From NCBI RefSeq assembly GCF_044360475.1, contig NZ_CP043494.1, positions 2,914,001 to 2,978,000 of the forward strand: a stretch of DNA of 64,000 bases. The letters run 5' to 3'. The notes below the pieces were generated by a model, which ran no database searches, was not told the DNA's origin, and was given only the letters and a program-made list of their open reading frames with translations. Shown piece after piece: positions 34,895-42,603 of the stretch. The stretch comes from Archangium minus (GTDB taxonomy: Bacteria > Myxococcota > Myxococcia > Myxococcales > Myxococcaceae). A program made the translations under genes and the position numbers. Position 1 is the first letter of the stretch, and every line of letters begins with the position of its first letter.

Positions 34895-35521
34895 CTACCA
34901 GGAGACCTCCAGTTCGATGCTGAGGTCTCCTGTCTTCCGCGCTCGGACACTCACGAGCTTGATCCCCAGCTTCTGTGCGATCGCCCACGCTCCTCCCTCA
35001 TGGTAGGCGAGCGGTAGGAAGGTGCGCTGGATGGTGATGGCGCCGCTGTTCGGCCCCGTCCAGGACACCGCAGGCTTCCCATAGGTCGTCACGACCCAGT
35101 AGAGCGTCTGCAGGGCGATCATGAACTGCTGGGGACTCGAGCCGGCCTGCTGCAGCGCCGTACGCCCGACGGCGGTCTCCATGTAGCTCTGCCCCGCCTT
35201 GAAGCCAATCTGTCGCAGGGCCTCCTCGAAGTTGTCGTTGTACCTGGGGCTCAGCGCGCGGGCTGCGGCGGAGAGCAACAACAGCAGGGAGCGGGTGGGA
35301 TAGTTGAAGAACTCCGCAAAGGACTTCTCTCCGCTCGCCGCCAGGCAGCGCTGCACCATCGCCTCGTTCTGCCCAAGCTCCCGCACCACTCGCAGCATGG
35401 AGGTGAACAGAAATCCACGCGTGGTGTGTTGGGGTGTCGCCAGGCTCAGTCGGTGCTGGAGATCCTTTTCGGCGTCGTACACGATGTCGTTGCCCGGATT
35501 CGACTCAGTACCCATTCGCAT
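34895..35521 (-). CDS. TIGR02265/DUF2378 family protein
   Basis: A member of a paralogous family known essentially from myxobacteria; its function is unknown. The protein of about 208 residues has the family layout: an N-terminal helical part (TTRGFLFTSMLRVV), the central SFAEFFNYPTRSLLLLLSAAARALSPRYND, and FEEALRQIGFKAGQSYMETAVGRTAL, then a C-terminal beta-rich part (AITIQRTFLPLAYHEGGAWAIAQKLG). The start is uncertain: ATG 35521 or 35515 give normal lengths, while a frame extension to 35671 is poorly supported. Its presence is one of the taxonomic markers in this window. Confidence 0.8.
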   Translation of the reverse strand: MRMGTESNPGNDIVYDAEKDLQHRLSLATPQHTTRGFLFTSMLRVVRELGQNEAMVQRCLAASGEKSFAEFFNYPTRSLLLLLSAAARALSPRYNDNFEEALRQIGFKAGQSYMETAVGRTALQQAGSSPQQFMIALQTLYWVVTTYGKPAVSWTGPNSGAITIQRTFLPLAYHEGGAWAIAQKLGIKLVSVRARKTGDLSIELEVSW

Positions 35522-35695
35522 TCCAGCGGCATCGAGTTCGGAGCGCGGTGCCGCATCCCCGGATACTACAACGGGATTGCGCCTGGCAGGCTTGCTCTTG
35601 GTGCGTCCAACCCAAGGATGTAGGCCAGGCGAGCGGGAAAGCACCCGGCGGAGCCTCATGGAACCAGGCAACTGGCGCTACTGTCAGGGGCCTTG

Positions 35696-37486
35696 ATGCC
35701 TCTGGATGCCTCTGCCCCGAAGCGCTGGTTCGACTCTCCCCGTGCCTGCTGGCCCGCCTTGTTGGCAGCCCTGATTCTCGGCCTTTCCACGTTGAGCATG
35801 GGATTCGCGCTGGATGATTACATCCACCTTCTCATTTTCGAGGGACAGTGGCCCTTGGGCTCACCCTTTGACCTCTTCCGCTTCGCCGGAGGCAGTCCCG
35901 AGGGCATGCGACGCATCGTGCAGGAGGGTCCCTATCCCTGGTGGACGCTGCCCGAGCTGAAGATTTCCTTCTGGCGCCCCCTGTCGAGCGCCCTCGCGGT
36001 CCTGGACCATCGTCTCTGGGGTCGTAACGCACTGGGCTATCACCTCCATTCACTGGCCTGGTACCTCGGCGTGGTGGCCCTCTTGGGTGCACTGCTGAGG
36101 CGCTTGTTGCCCGGCTCGCTCGTGGCACTCGCGCTGCTGCTCTTCGCCGTAGACGAGGCGCACCTGCTCCCCGTGGGGTGGATCGCCAACCGCAACGCCC
36201 TGGTGTCCACCGTCCTTGCCCTGGGGGGGCTGTGGATGCACCTCGAGTGGCGCGAGGCCCGCAGGCCTTGGGCCCTGCCGCTCTCCGTGAGCGCGCTCGC
36301 CGCGAGCCTGACGGCGGGAGAGTCCGCCCTCGGTGTCTTCGCCTACCTGCTGGCCTATGAGCTGTTCGGCGCTCGGGGGACAACGGGTGAGCGGCTTCGG
36401 GCCATCGCTCCCGCGGCGGTGCTCGCGCTTGTCTACCTCGGGGTCTACAAGGCGCTCGGGTATGGCGCCTACGGCTCCAACATGTATTTGGATCCGGTAG
36501 GGGAGCCCGGTCGCTACCTGGTGGCCGCGCTCGGTCGGGTGCCGGCGCTCATCGGTGGGCTGCTGGGTGTGCCCGTGGACCTCTGGGGGTTGAGCGCGGA
36601 CAGCCGGCCCGTGTTGGTGGGGCTGGGCCTGGGTGGGCTTGCGTTGCTCGTGTTCCTGTTGCGCTCCGCCTGGTCCGGGCTCTCCGAGGAGGAGCGTCGG
36701 CACTGCCGCTGGCTTGGCGCCGGTGCGTTGCTGTCCCTGCTGCCCGTGGCCTCCAGCATGCCCATGGGCCGGCTGCTGTTCGTGCCGAGCCTGGGCGCCT
36801 CGGTGCTCCTCGCCGTGGTGCTCCTCCATGCGTGGCGCTCGCGCAAGCAGGGCTGGCGCCCGCGGGGTGTTGTCGTCGCCGGCGCTGTGCTCGCGCTCAT
36901 GAACCTCGTCCTCGCACCGCTGAGCTGGCCCGCGATGTCGATGATGATTCGTCAGCTTGGTGAGACCACCGCGCGGACGGCACAGGAGCTCAGGCGCGAG
37001 CTGGACCCGGCGCGGTTGCCCTCTCAGCGGGTGGTGATCCTCGATGCCCGTGACTTGGGCACGGTCCTGTACACCCCCGTCATGTGGGCCTTGCAGGGCC
37101 AGGAGCGCCCCCGCTCGTGGTGGATGCTCTCGCTGGTGCAGGAGTCCCCCATCGTCACCCGTACTGGGCCGGCCTCGCTCGCGCTGGAGATGCCCCGGGG
37201 AGGCCACTTCCTCACCAGTGATGCGGAGCAGAGCGTCCGGGGCCCGGAGTTCATGCTCGAAACGGGCGCGCAGGTGTCGCTGGAAGGAATGCGGGTGACG
37301 GTGCTGGCCGCGGATGCCCAGGGACCCACACGGCTGGGCTTCGACTTCGATACGCCACTCGAGGACCCCTCGCTCGTGTTCCTGCACTGGCGAGAGGGGG
37401 CGTTGCGCCAGCTTGTGCCTCCGCCGGAGGGGTCGCGGCTGGAGCTCTCGACCGTGAAGGGGGGATGTCCTGCGCAGCCACTGTGA
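35696..37486 (+). CDS. Multispanning membrane protein, GT-C glycosyltransferase-like
   Basis: A 596-residue inner-membrane protein with about ten hydrophobic segments and a C-terminal soluble domain of about 150 residues. The first periplasmic loop has GFALDDYIHLL, whose acidic pair after the first helix is the usual active site in GT-C enzymes that use lipid-linked sugars. Further features are FWRPLSSALAVLDHRLWG and LLPVGWIANRNALVSTVLAL, typical of PMT-like bacterial proteins. It probably transfers a sugar to a glycan, lipid or protein outside the membrane. ATG 35696 follows TCAGGGG. No glycan biosynthesis cluster surrounds it, so the substrate is open. Confidence 0.65.
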   Translation: MPLDASAPKRWFDSPRACWPALLAALILGLSTLSMGFALDDYIHLLIFEGQWPLGSPFDLFRFAGGSPEGMRRIVQEGPYPWWTLPELKISFWRPLSSALAVLDHRLWGRNALGYHLHSLAWYLGVVALLGALLRRLLPGSLVALALLLFAVDEAHLLPVGWIANRNALVSTVLALGGLWMHLEWREARRPWALPLSVSALAASLTAGESALGVFAYLLAYELFGARGTTGERLRAIAPAAVLALVYLGVYKALGYGAYGSNMYLDPVGEPGRYLVAALGRVPALIGGLLGVPVDLWGLSADSRPVLVGLGLGGLALLVFLLRSAWSGLSEEERRHCRWLGAGALLSLLPVASSMPMGRLLFVPSLGASVLLAVVLLHAWRSRKQGWRPRGVVVAGAVLALMNLVLAPLSWPAMSMMIRQLGETTARTAQELRRELDPARLPSQRVVILDARDLGTVLYTPVMWALQGQERPRSWWMLSLVQESPIVTRTGPASLALEMPRGGHFLTSDAEQSVRGPEFMLETGAQVSLEGMRVTVLAADAQGPTRLGFDFDTPLEDPSLVFLHWREGALRQLVPPPEGSRLELSTVKGGCPAQPL

Positions 37487-37508
37487 GGAGGCTTCGCGGA
37501 CAGAGGGC

Positions 37509-37536
37509 CGGGCCGAGGCGCTAGACCCCGGGCCCG
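37509..37536. terminator. Hairpin between convergent genes
   Basis: CGGGCC (37509-37514) and GGCCCG (37531-37536) form a six-base stem between the membrane-protein gene and sodC, which converge here; flanking GGAGG/CCTCC and CGCGGA/TCCGCG arms could extend or compete with it. A bidirectional terminator is the likely role. Confidence 0.4.
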
Positions 37537-37558
37537 ACACCTCCTCCGCGTGAGACGG

Positions 37559-38155
37559 TTACTTCTGCGCCTCTACGAGGCCGCAGGCGATGCGGTCACC
37601 TGCATTGCCCGCGGGGTCGCTCTTGTAGTCGTCCGCGGTGGCGTGGACGACAATGGCCGCGCCGTCCTGGTCCTGTACGTCCTTCATCTTCAGGCCGTGG
37701 GCGAAGAAGTCGAACTGCACCTTGCCATCGGTGTTCACGTAGAGGTTGGGCAGGTCACCCTCGTGCTTGCCCTCGGCCGCGAGGACGCCGTGCTTCTTCT
37801 TGGCCGGGTTGAGGTGGCCACCGGCGGTGGTGAAGGCGGCGGCTCCGGCAGGGGCCTCGCACTTGCCGGTCTGGTGGATGTGGATGGCGTGCTCGCCGGG
37901 AGGAATGTTGGAGAGCGAGCCCTTCACCAGGACGCCGTGAGGCGTCTCGGTGAGTGTCACCGAGCCCAGGGACTGGCCCTTCGCGTCCTTCACATCGACA
38001 TTGGCGGTAGCGCCAGCCGCAGCCTCGGGCTTCGTGGCGGCCTTCTCCTCCTTCTTGGCGGCGGCCTTCTCCTTGGCGGCGGGGGCCTTGCCCTGGGCGA
38101 ACGCGGGGCCGGCGAGGCAGAGGGCGGTGGCGGTGAGCAGCGCGCGAATCTTCAT
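37559..38155 (-). CDS. sodC: Periplasmic Cu,Zn superoxide dismutase
   Basis: A 198-residue enzyme that disproportionates superoxide in the periplasm. The signal peptide ends near AGPAFAQ, followed by a Lys/Ala/Glu-rich low-complexity stretch (residues 22-48) before the catalytic domain. Copper and zinc ligands are readable: H92 and H94 (HAIHIHQTG), bridging H114 (GGHLNP), H122, H131, D134 (KHEGDLPN) and H171 (VVHATADDY). The disulfide cysteines C99 and C191 are present. The Lys-rich tether is an unusual addition and may bind envelope polymers. The leader contains a hairpin over the ribosome-binding site. It is transcribed alone, convergent with the GT-C-like gene. Confidence 0.93.
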   Translation of the reverse strand: MKIRALLTATALCLAGPAFAQGKAPAAKEKAAAKKEEKAATKPEAAAGATANVDVKDAKGQSLGSVTLTETPHGVLVKGSLSNIPPGEHAIHIHQTGKCEAPAGAAAFTTAGGHLNPAKKKHGVLAAEGKHEGDLPNLYVNTDGKVQFDFFAHGLKMKDVQDQDGAAIVVHATADDYKSDPAGNAGDRIACGLVEAQK

Positions 38156-38166
38156 GAACAGTGTCT

Positions 38167-38216
38167 CCTTCTCTGCGGGAATTCCCGATTCCGGACTTCC
38201 GGATCGAGAGAGAAGG
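38167..38216 (-). promoter_or_regulatory. sodC leader hairpin masking the ribosome-binding site
   Basis: On the minus strand CCTTCTCT (plus 38209-38216) can pair with AGAGAAGG (plus 38167-38174), and the latter includes the AAGG of the AAGGAG ribosome-binding site nine bases before the sodC ATG. Between the arms are the palindrome GGGAATTCCC and a CCGG/CCGG stem, so the leader can fold as a multi-stem structure. A thermosensor, a metal- or redox-responsive switch, or an operator are all possible. Confidence 0.45.
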
Positions 38217-38243
38217 TGGACACTAATGCGTCAGGCACATTCC

Positions 38244-39851
38244 TCAAGGCTGGAGAGCAGCCAGGGGGACAGGCACCACGCGTGAAGCGCCGTAGACAGG
38301 AGCCCAGCGCTGCTGCACGTCGGGGCTGTTGAGGAAGCGCACGATTGTCCGGTAGGCAACCAGCGGGCCGCCGAGCGCCTCTGCCCAGGCCAGGCCACGT
38401 GGGGAGAGGTTGGGCACGAGCGGACCGAGGTCAGCCGCGGAGCGCGTGACACGGGTGATGTCGAGGCCCTCATCGCGCACACGTTGGGGGACGAGCAGGG
38501 GCGCGAAGCGTGCGTGCCGGTGGTCATGCACGCAGCCTTCCTCTTCCAGGAGTGCAGCGGACAGGGGCAGCTCGCGCACGTTGAAGAGGAGCTTCACCGC
38601 GCCGCGGTGGGGATCCCACGGTCCGCGCAGGCGGTGATCTCCGCGGGGGATGAGGCGCCGGTCCAGGTAGCAGAAGGCGCGGGCCTCGGAGGGCAGGGTG
38701 CCGCGGTGACGCGCTCCGGCGTAGCGGAAGAAGGGGCGCACGCACGAGGGCTCCACCGTGAAGGGAGGGCCTTCCTTCAAGGCACGCAGCTTGGGCAGCA
38801 GGGCCTCGGGGATGGAGTGAGCGCGAGCGAAGCGGTCGAGCTCCTCCACGGGGGTGCGAGCGAAGTCCTGGATTCGTTCGAGGAGCCGTCGTGGCTCGTC
38901 ATCCACGAGCAACTCGTCGAAGCGCGTCTTCACGCCGGGCAGGCTCACGGGGACGAGCGTGTCGAGCGGCTCGCCCTCAGCGCGCCAGCGAGCATCCAGC
39001 GAAGCAGCCTCGGGAGAGGTCGGAGCGAGGCGCCATTCGGGGGCCTCGGGAGTGAACGGTGTCGACGCCAGCCCCTCTCCCTCTGGGAGAGGGACGGGGT
39101 GAGGGTATGAGGTAAACACGGGTTGAACCCGCGGATCCGGGGGTGACGTCCACACGGTGATGCACGTGCGGACCTGTGTGCCGGCGAAGGCACCTGGACC
39201 GAGGTCCACCACCTCGCGGAGCGACAGCATTCCCAGCAGCGCGGCACGCAGGGGCGCGTAGAGGAAGGCATCCAGGAGGCTGGTGGGGGTGATGAAGGCG
39301 AGCACGCCGAGGCGTGAGGAGAGCCGGTGCGCGGCGAGCAGGAGGAAGAAGGCGAAGTCGTCGCGCAGGCTGGTGCCCGGAGGGAGCGCGAGTGGCAGCA
39401 GGGCACGCAGTCGAGCGTAGGCGTCGCGATCCTTCAGGAGCGCGGAGGTGCCGTTATAGGGCGGGTTGCCGATCCACACCTCGCGATGACCCGAGGGAAG
39501 GCTCGAGAGGAGGGGCTCGAGCCCGCCGCGCAAGGCATCTCCCACGCGGATGTCCGCGCCGGAGAGGCGGACCTGACAGGCGCGGGCCACCTCGGGAGAG
39601 AGCTCCAGGCCGGCGAGGTGGGCGTCGGGCCGAGCCCGAGCCGCGGCGGCGAGGAAGGCACCGGCACCACAGGCGGGGTCCACCACCGCGAGCGGCCCGT
39701 TCCCAGCGTACGCCAGGGCGAGAGCCAGCGTCCGCTCCACCAGAGGCGCGGGGGTGTAGAAGGCACCCATCGCGCGCCGGTCGAGTCCGGGGAACTGGTG
39801 GACCAGCGCCTCCTCGTCGAGGAAGGGCGGAGCGGTGGGGGCACGCGGCAT
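38244..39851 (-). CDS. N6-adenine DNA methyltransferase (orphan)
   Basis: A 535-residue SAM-dependent methyltransferase of the N6-adenine type found in type I/IIG enzymes. Motif I is DPACGAGAFL near residue 60 and motif IV is NPPYNG near residue 128. GAFYTPAPLVERTLALAL just before motif I is also usual. The C-terminal half should contain target recognition (RLIPRGDHRLRGPW to NVRELPLSAALL). No restriction endonuclease or specificity subunit is adjacent, so it is an orphan or a regulatory/anti-phage methyltransferase. A palindromic repeat lies inside the gene in frame (39072-39107), adding YPHPVPLPEGEG between the two domains. Confidence 0.85.
   Translation of the reverse strand: MPRAPTAPPFLDEEALVHQFPGLDRRAMGAFYTPAPLVERTLALALAYAGNGPLAVVDPACGAGAFLAAAARARPDAHLAGLELSPEVARACQVRLSGADIRVGDALRGGLEPLLSSLPSGHREVWIGNPPYNGTSALLKDRDAYARLRALLPLALPPGTSLRDDFAFFLLLAAHRLSSRLGVLAFITPTSLLDAFLYAPLRAALLGMLSLREVVDLGPGAFAGTQVRTCITVWTSPPDPRVQPVFTSYPHPVPLPEGEGLASTPFTPEAPEWRLAPTSPEAASLDARWRAEGEPLDTLVPVSLPGVKTRFDELLVDDEPRRLLERIQDFARTPVEELDRFARAHSIPEALLPKLRALKEGPPFTVEPSCVRPFFRYAGARHRGTLPSEARAFCYLDRRLIPRGDHRLRGPWDPHRGAVKLLFNVRELPLSAALLEEEGCVHDHRHARFAPLLVPQRVRDEGLDITRVTRSAADLGPLVPNLSPRGLAWAEALGGPLVAYRTIVRFLNSPDVQQRWAPVYGASRVVPVPLAALQP
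39072..39107. repeat. REP-like palindromic element in frame within the methyltransferase gene
   Basis: CCCTCTCCC (39073-39081), TCT, GGGAGAGGG (39085-39093), then ACGGGGTGAGGG. This is the form of a dispersed palindrome (ccctctccc...gggagaggg...ggggtgaggg) common between genes in many GC-rich proteobacterial and myxobacterial genomes. Here it is read in frame as PLPEGEG-type peptide, and the surrounding residues (TSYPHPV and LASTPF) look like linker. Insertion into a tolerant inter-domain loop is inferred. Confidence 0.65.
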
Positions 39852-39905
39852 CCGACCGCCATACTACCCCGGGCGGCTTTCCTTGCCGGGCCGGGCCGTA
39901 GCAAC

Positions 39906-40823
39906 ATGGCCTCCAGAGTTCACATGTCGCCTCCACCGTCGAAACCGAAGGTTCCCACCAGGGGTGTGCCGCTGGGGGCAGATGACGATTCGCCCACGGT
40001 GGTCGAGCCGCGCAAGCTCGTGCTTCCGAAGCTCCCTTCTCGGTCGCGGGGTGACGACTTCGAGGATGTTCCCACCAACCCGGGGCGTCCGCCCTTCGCC
40101 AGGCCGGGCACGAGCCCCAAGCTGCCGGACCTCAACGGAGAGACCACGAGCCCGGGCAGCCCGGCCTTCACCGGTGTGGCCCCCGAGGTCCGTCAGAACC
40201 GTTGGCATGAGCGCTCCGCGGCGCCACGGGGCGTGTTGCCGGCCGAGGCCGTGTTGAAGAGCCTGGATGAGGCGCTTCAGAAGGCCGCGCGCTCGAAGGA
40301 ACCCATGAAGGCCACTCGCGAGCAGCTCAAGGCGGACTTGCTGCCCCTGCTGCGCCAGGTGGTGGAGCAGATGGGGGGGGATGGGCTGGATGCTTACGTC
40401 ACGCAGTTGCTGTCACCTCCGGGCCGGAAGGCGATGACACCCTTGGTGGACGACCTGTCCGCGGGCATGGAGCGGCTGAATACCGTCCCGGATATGCCCT
40501 CCCTGCTCACGGTGGCGCGAGAGCTCCAGGCTGTGGTGGCGCGGGCCCTGGGCGAGCCGGCGCCGCGAGCCATTTCGCTCGACCTGCAGGAGCGCGAGCT
40601 GGACGGCCGTGTGGACGTGGACATGCTGCTGTCCATCCGCTTCGCCTCGAACGCCGAGCTGTCCGAGCGACGGAGCCAGGCGGGGAAGACACTGGAGGAC
40701 CTTCGGCAGCAGATGCGCGCGCTGTCGGGGATGCAGCCGGGTGGGTTGTTCTCCGGCTTCGCTCGGGTGAAGGTGGAGAAGCGTGTGATGGATGCCGAGG
40801 CCCGCCGTCGTGGCGGGAGCTGA
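39906..40823 (+). CDS. Proline-rich protein of unknown function
   Basis: A 305-residue protein that I do not recognise. The first 110 residues are rich in Pro, Ser, Arg and Asp and probably disordered (SPPPSKPKVPTRGVPLG, KLVLPKLPSRSRGDDF). The rest is predicted helical and charged (LKSLDEALQKAARSKEPMK, KADLLPLLRQVVEQMGGDG, ERRSQAGKTLEDLRQQMRAL). There is no signal peptide or membrane segment. ATG 39906 or 39924 may be the start; neither has a strong ribosome-binding site. It is followed 38 bases later by another unknown gene on the same strand, with which it forms a two-gene unit between the methyltransferase and the T6SS operon. Confidence 0.6.
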   Translation: MASRVHMSPPPSKPKVPTRGVPLGADDDSPTVVEPRKLVLPKLPSRSRGDDFEDVPTNPGRPPFARPGTSPKLPDLNGETTSPGSPAFTGVAPEVRQNRWHERSAAPRGVLPAEAVLKSLDEALQKAARSKEPMKATREQLKADLLPLLRQVVEQMGGDGLDAYVTQLLSPPGRKAMTPLVDDLSAGMERLNTVPDMPSLLTVARELQAVVARALGEPAPRAISLDLQERELDGRVDVDMLLSIRFASNAELSERRSQAGKTLEDLRQQMRALSGMQPGGLFSGFARVKVEKRVMDAEARRRGGS

Positions 40824-40861
40824 GCCGGCTCCAGACTTTCGAACACAGGAGGCGCAGCGGA

Positions 40862-41545
40862 ATGGAAGGCGTTCAGCGGCTGGTCGCACGTCGCGTGGAG
40901 AAGATGCTGGATGCGCTCGCCGCCCAGGTGGCGCGCGGACGGGCAGGGGAGGACGTTCCGACCTTCAACCTCACCCTGCACCTGGCGCAGGGGGTGAGGC
41001 TGTCGGGGGTGTTGCTGGACTACCTGCCGCGCGAGGCCATTCTCCTGGCCTCAGCGAAGGAGGGCCTGCTGTCGCGCAGCGAGGCGGTGACGTACGTGGA
41101 GTTCTCCTCCGTCATCGCGGTGACGGTCGAGCCCCCGGCGTTGCTCAACCAGGTGCCCTTCCTCGTGCGGCCCGCGCTCAACCGGGAGGACCTGCTGCGG
41201 CACGCGGAGAAGCTGGCCCATGGCCTCACCGAGCAGTTCTGGCCCGGGGAGCAGAAGCTCGGCGGCAAGCCTCTGAGCTTCGAGGTGGATTGGGTGGAGC
41301 TGGATACGGAGCCCGGACGGCGCGCCTTGGAGGACGCGATGAACGCGGTGGCGCACGCGCTGCGCCTCATCGGCCGGGAGCCTAACGGGCGGGACACCCT
41401 GAAGCGTATCTCCCGGGTGATGTTCGCCAAGGGCCGCAACACGGCGGCCTCGCTCGAGGGCGACACGGGGAGGATCTCTGTGGACCCCACCGCGCCCGTG
41501 CCGCCCGCGCAGGCGTTGCGCAAGGGGCTCGCCGCGGGCCTGTGA
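40862..41545 (+). CDS. Protein of unknown function with possible small beta-barrel
   Basis: A 227-residue cytoplasmic protein without a known family. AGGAGG is ideally placed before the ATG. A short basic helix (QRLVARRVEKMLDALAAQV) precedes a stretch of alternating strands, TFNLTLHLAQGVRLSGVLLDY then AILLAS and VTYVEFSSVIAVTVEPP (residues about 34-96), that has the pattern of an Sm-like barrel. This is a weak structural guess. The C-terminal half is helical with an acidic VDWVELDTEPG. It is cotranscribed with the preceding proline-rich gene and converges with the T6SS lipoprotein gene, so a T6SS connection is possible but unproven. Confidence 0.6.
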   Translation: MEGVQRLVARRVEKMLDALAAQVARGRAGEDVPTFNLTLHLAQGVRLSGVLLDYLPREAILLASAKEGLLSRSEAVTYVEFSSVIAVTVEPPALLNQVPFLVRPALNREDLLRHAEKLAHGLTEQFWPGEQKLGGKPLSFEVDWVELDTEPGRRALEDAMNAVAHALRLIGREPNGRDTLKRISRVMFAKGRNTAASLEGDTGRISVDPTAPVPPAQALRKGLAAGL

Positions 41546-41562
41546 GCCCGCGGGGCCTCTCG

Positions 41563-42570
41563 TCAGGGGATGTTCTTGGCCGTGCCCGTGGCCTTCGGAT
41601 CTTCCTTCGGAGGCTCGGGCGCGACGAGGGGCTTGGCGGGCACGGGCTTGGCGCCCGCGGCCACCTGCAACTCCACCATGCGCGACCAGAGAGAGGGCGC
41701 GCTGCCCACCAGCACGTTGTCCTCCACCGTCAGCTTCCGCTCGTTCTGGGCGCGGCGGTAGAGCCGCTCGGGGATGGAGGGCTGCTTCGGGTCCGAGTCG
41801 CTCACCGACACCTGCTCCTGGACGGTGATGGAGTCGGAGTTGAAGACGAGGGTGGACGTCAGCTCGAACTTGCGGCGCAGGCCGCTGGGCATCTCGAAGA
41901 TCTGCTCGCGGGCGAGCGGGAACCAGCCAGCGCCCAGGCAGGCGCGCTCGGAGTCGGACACGGCTTCCGCGAAGAAGCGGCCATTGCGCAGCGGGAGGAT
42001 GCGCGCGGCGCGCCGGCACACCTGAGGCTGCTCCTCCGTCGTGCACGCGTCGCCTTCGGCCACCAGCACGTCCGTGGAGCCCACGTGCTCGATGCGCAGC
42101 TGCACGTTCTCCGTCATGCCACGCAACGAGCCCAGACCTCGGACGGAGAACCCCTTCTTCGTCGTCTCCACCAGGGCCACGGGGCCGAGCCCCTCGCCGT
42201 TGTCGAAGCGCCGGGTGATGACCCACACCAGCCGCTCATTGGCCTGGGTGGTCACGGTGATGAGGTCCTTCTCGTCCAGCCGCTCCTTGGGAGGGAGAGG
42301 CTTGGGCTGGGGGCCCGCCTCGCGGCACTCGTCCGCCGAGGGTTCCTCCCAGGCCACGGGAGCGCCCGAGCAGTCCACGGGAGGACGGGGCGCCGCCCCG
42401 TGTTTCGCATCGAAGCCGTGCAGCAGCAGGCCGAACCACGTGTCCGGCGTGGGGAAGGAGCGCTCGCGCGGATTGACGGCGGCCTCGCACAGCTGGGGTC
42501 TCGGAACAGTGGCGCAGCCCACCAGCGGCGTGGTGAGAGCAAGGGCTGCGACCAGGAGTCTTCGTTTCAT
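41563..42570 (-). CDS. Lipoprotein at the end of the T6SS operon, unknown function
   Basis: A 335-residue lipoprotein: signal MKRRLLVAALALTTPLVGC with lipobox LVGC. The mature part has several cysteines (QLCEAAV, PVDCSGAP, DECREAG, GDACTTEE, PQVCRRA, RACLGAG), suggesting disulfides in the periplasm, and a Pro/Lys-rich tail. No family was recognised. It begins 33 bases after the clpV stop codon on the same strand, so it is very probably the last gene of the T6SS operon. It could anchor or modify the trans-envelope complex, or be an immunity-like or outer-membrane accessory protein. Confidence 0.7.
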   Translation of the reverse strand: MKRRLLVAALALTTPLVGCATVPRPQLCEAAVNPRERSFPTPDTWFGLLLHGFDAKHGAAPRPPVDCSGAPVAWEEPSADECREAGPQPKPLPPKERLDEKDLITVTTQANERLVWVITRRFDNGEGLGPVALVETTKKGFSVRGLGSLRGMTENVQLRIEHVGSTDVLVAEGDACTTEEQPQVCRRAARILPLRNGRFFAEAVSDSERACLGAGWFPLAREQIFEMPSGLRRKFELTSTLVFNSDSITVQEQVSVSDSDPKQPSIPERLYRRAQNERKLTVEDNVLVGSAPSLWSRMVELQVAAGAKPVPAKPLVAPEPPKEDPKATGTAKNIP

Positions 42571-42603
42571 CGTTTCCTCGGGCCTCCCTGGGGGCCGTGG
42601 TAC

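Noticed and set aside
38244..39851. Complete restriction-modification system
   Set aside because: Only a methyltransferase is present; neighbours on both sides (sodC and the proline-rich gene) are not nuclease-like.
39327..39905. Upstream extension of the proline-rich protein across the methyltransferase gene
   Set aside because: The extra codons are antisense to the methyltransferase and look random.
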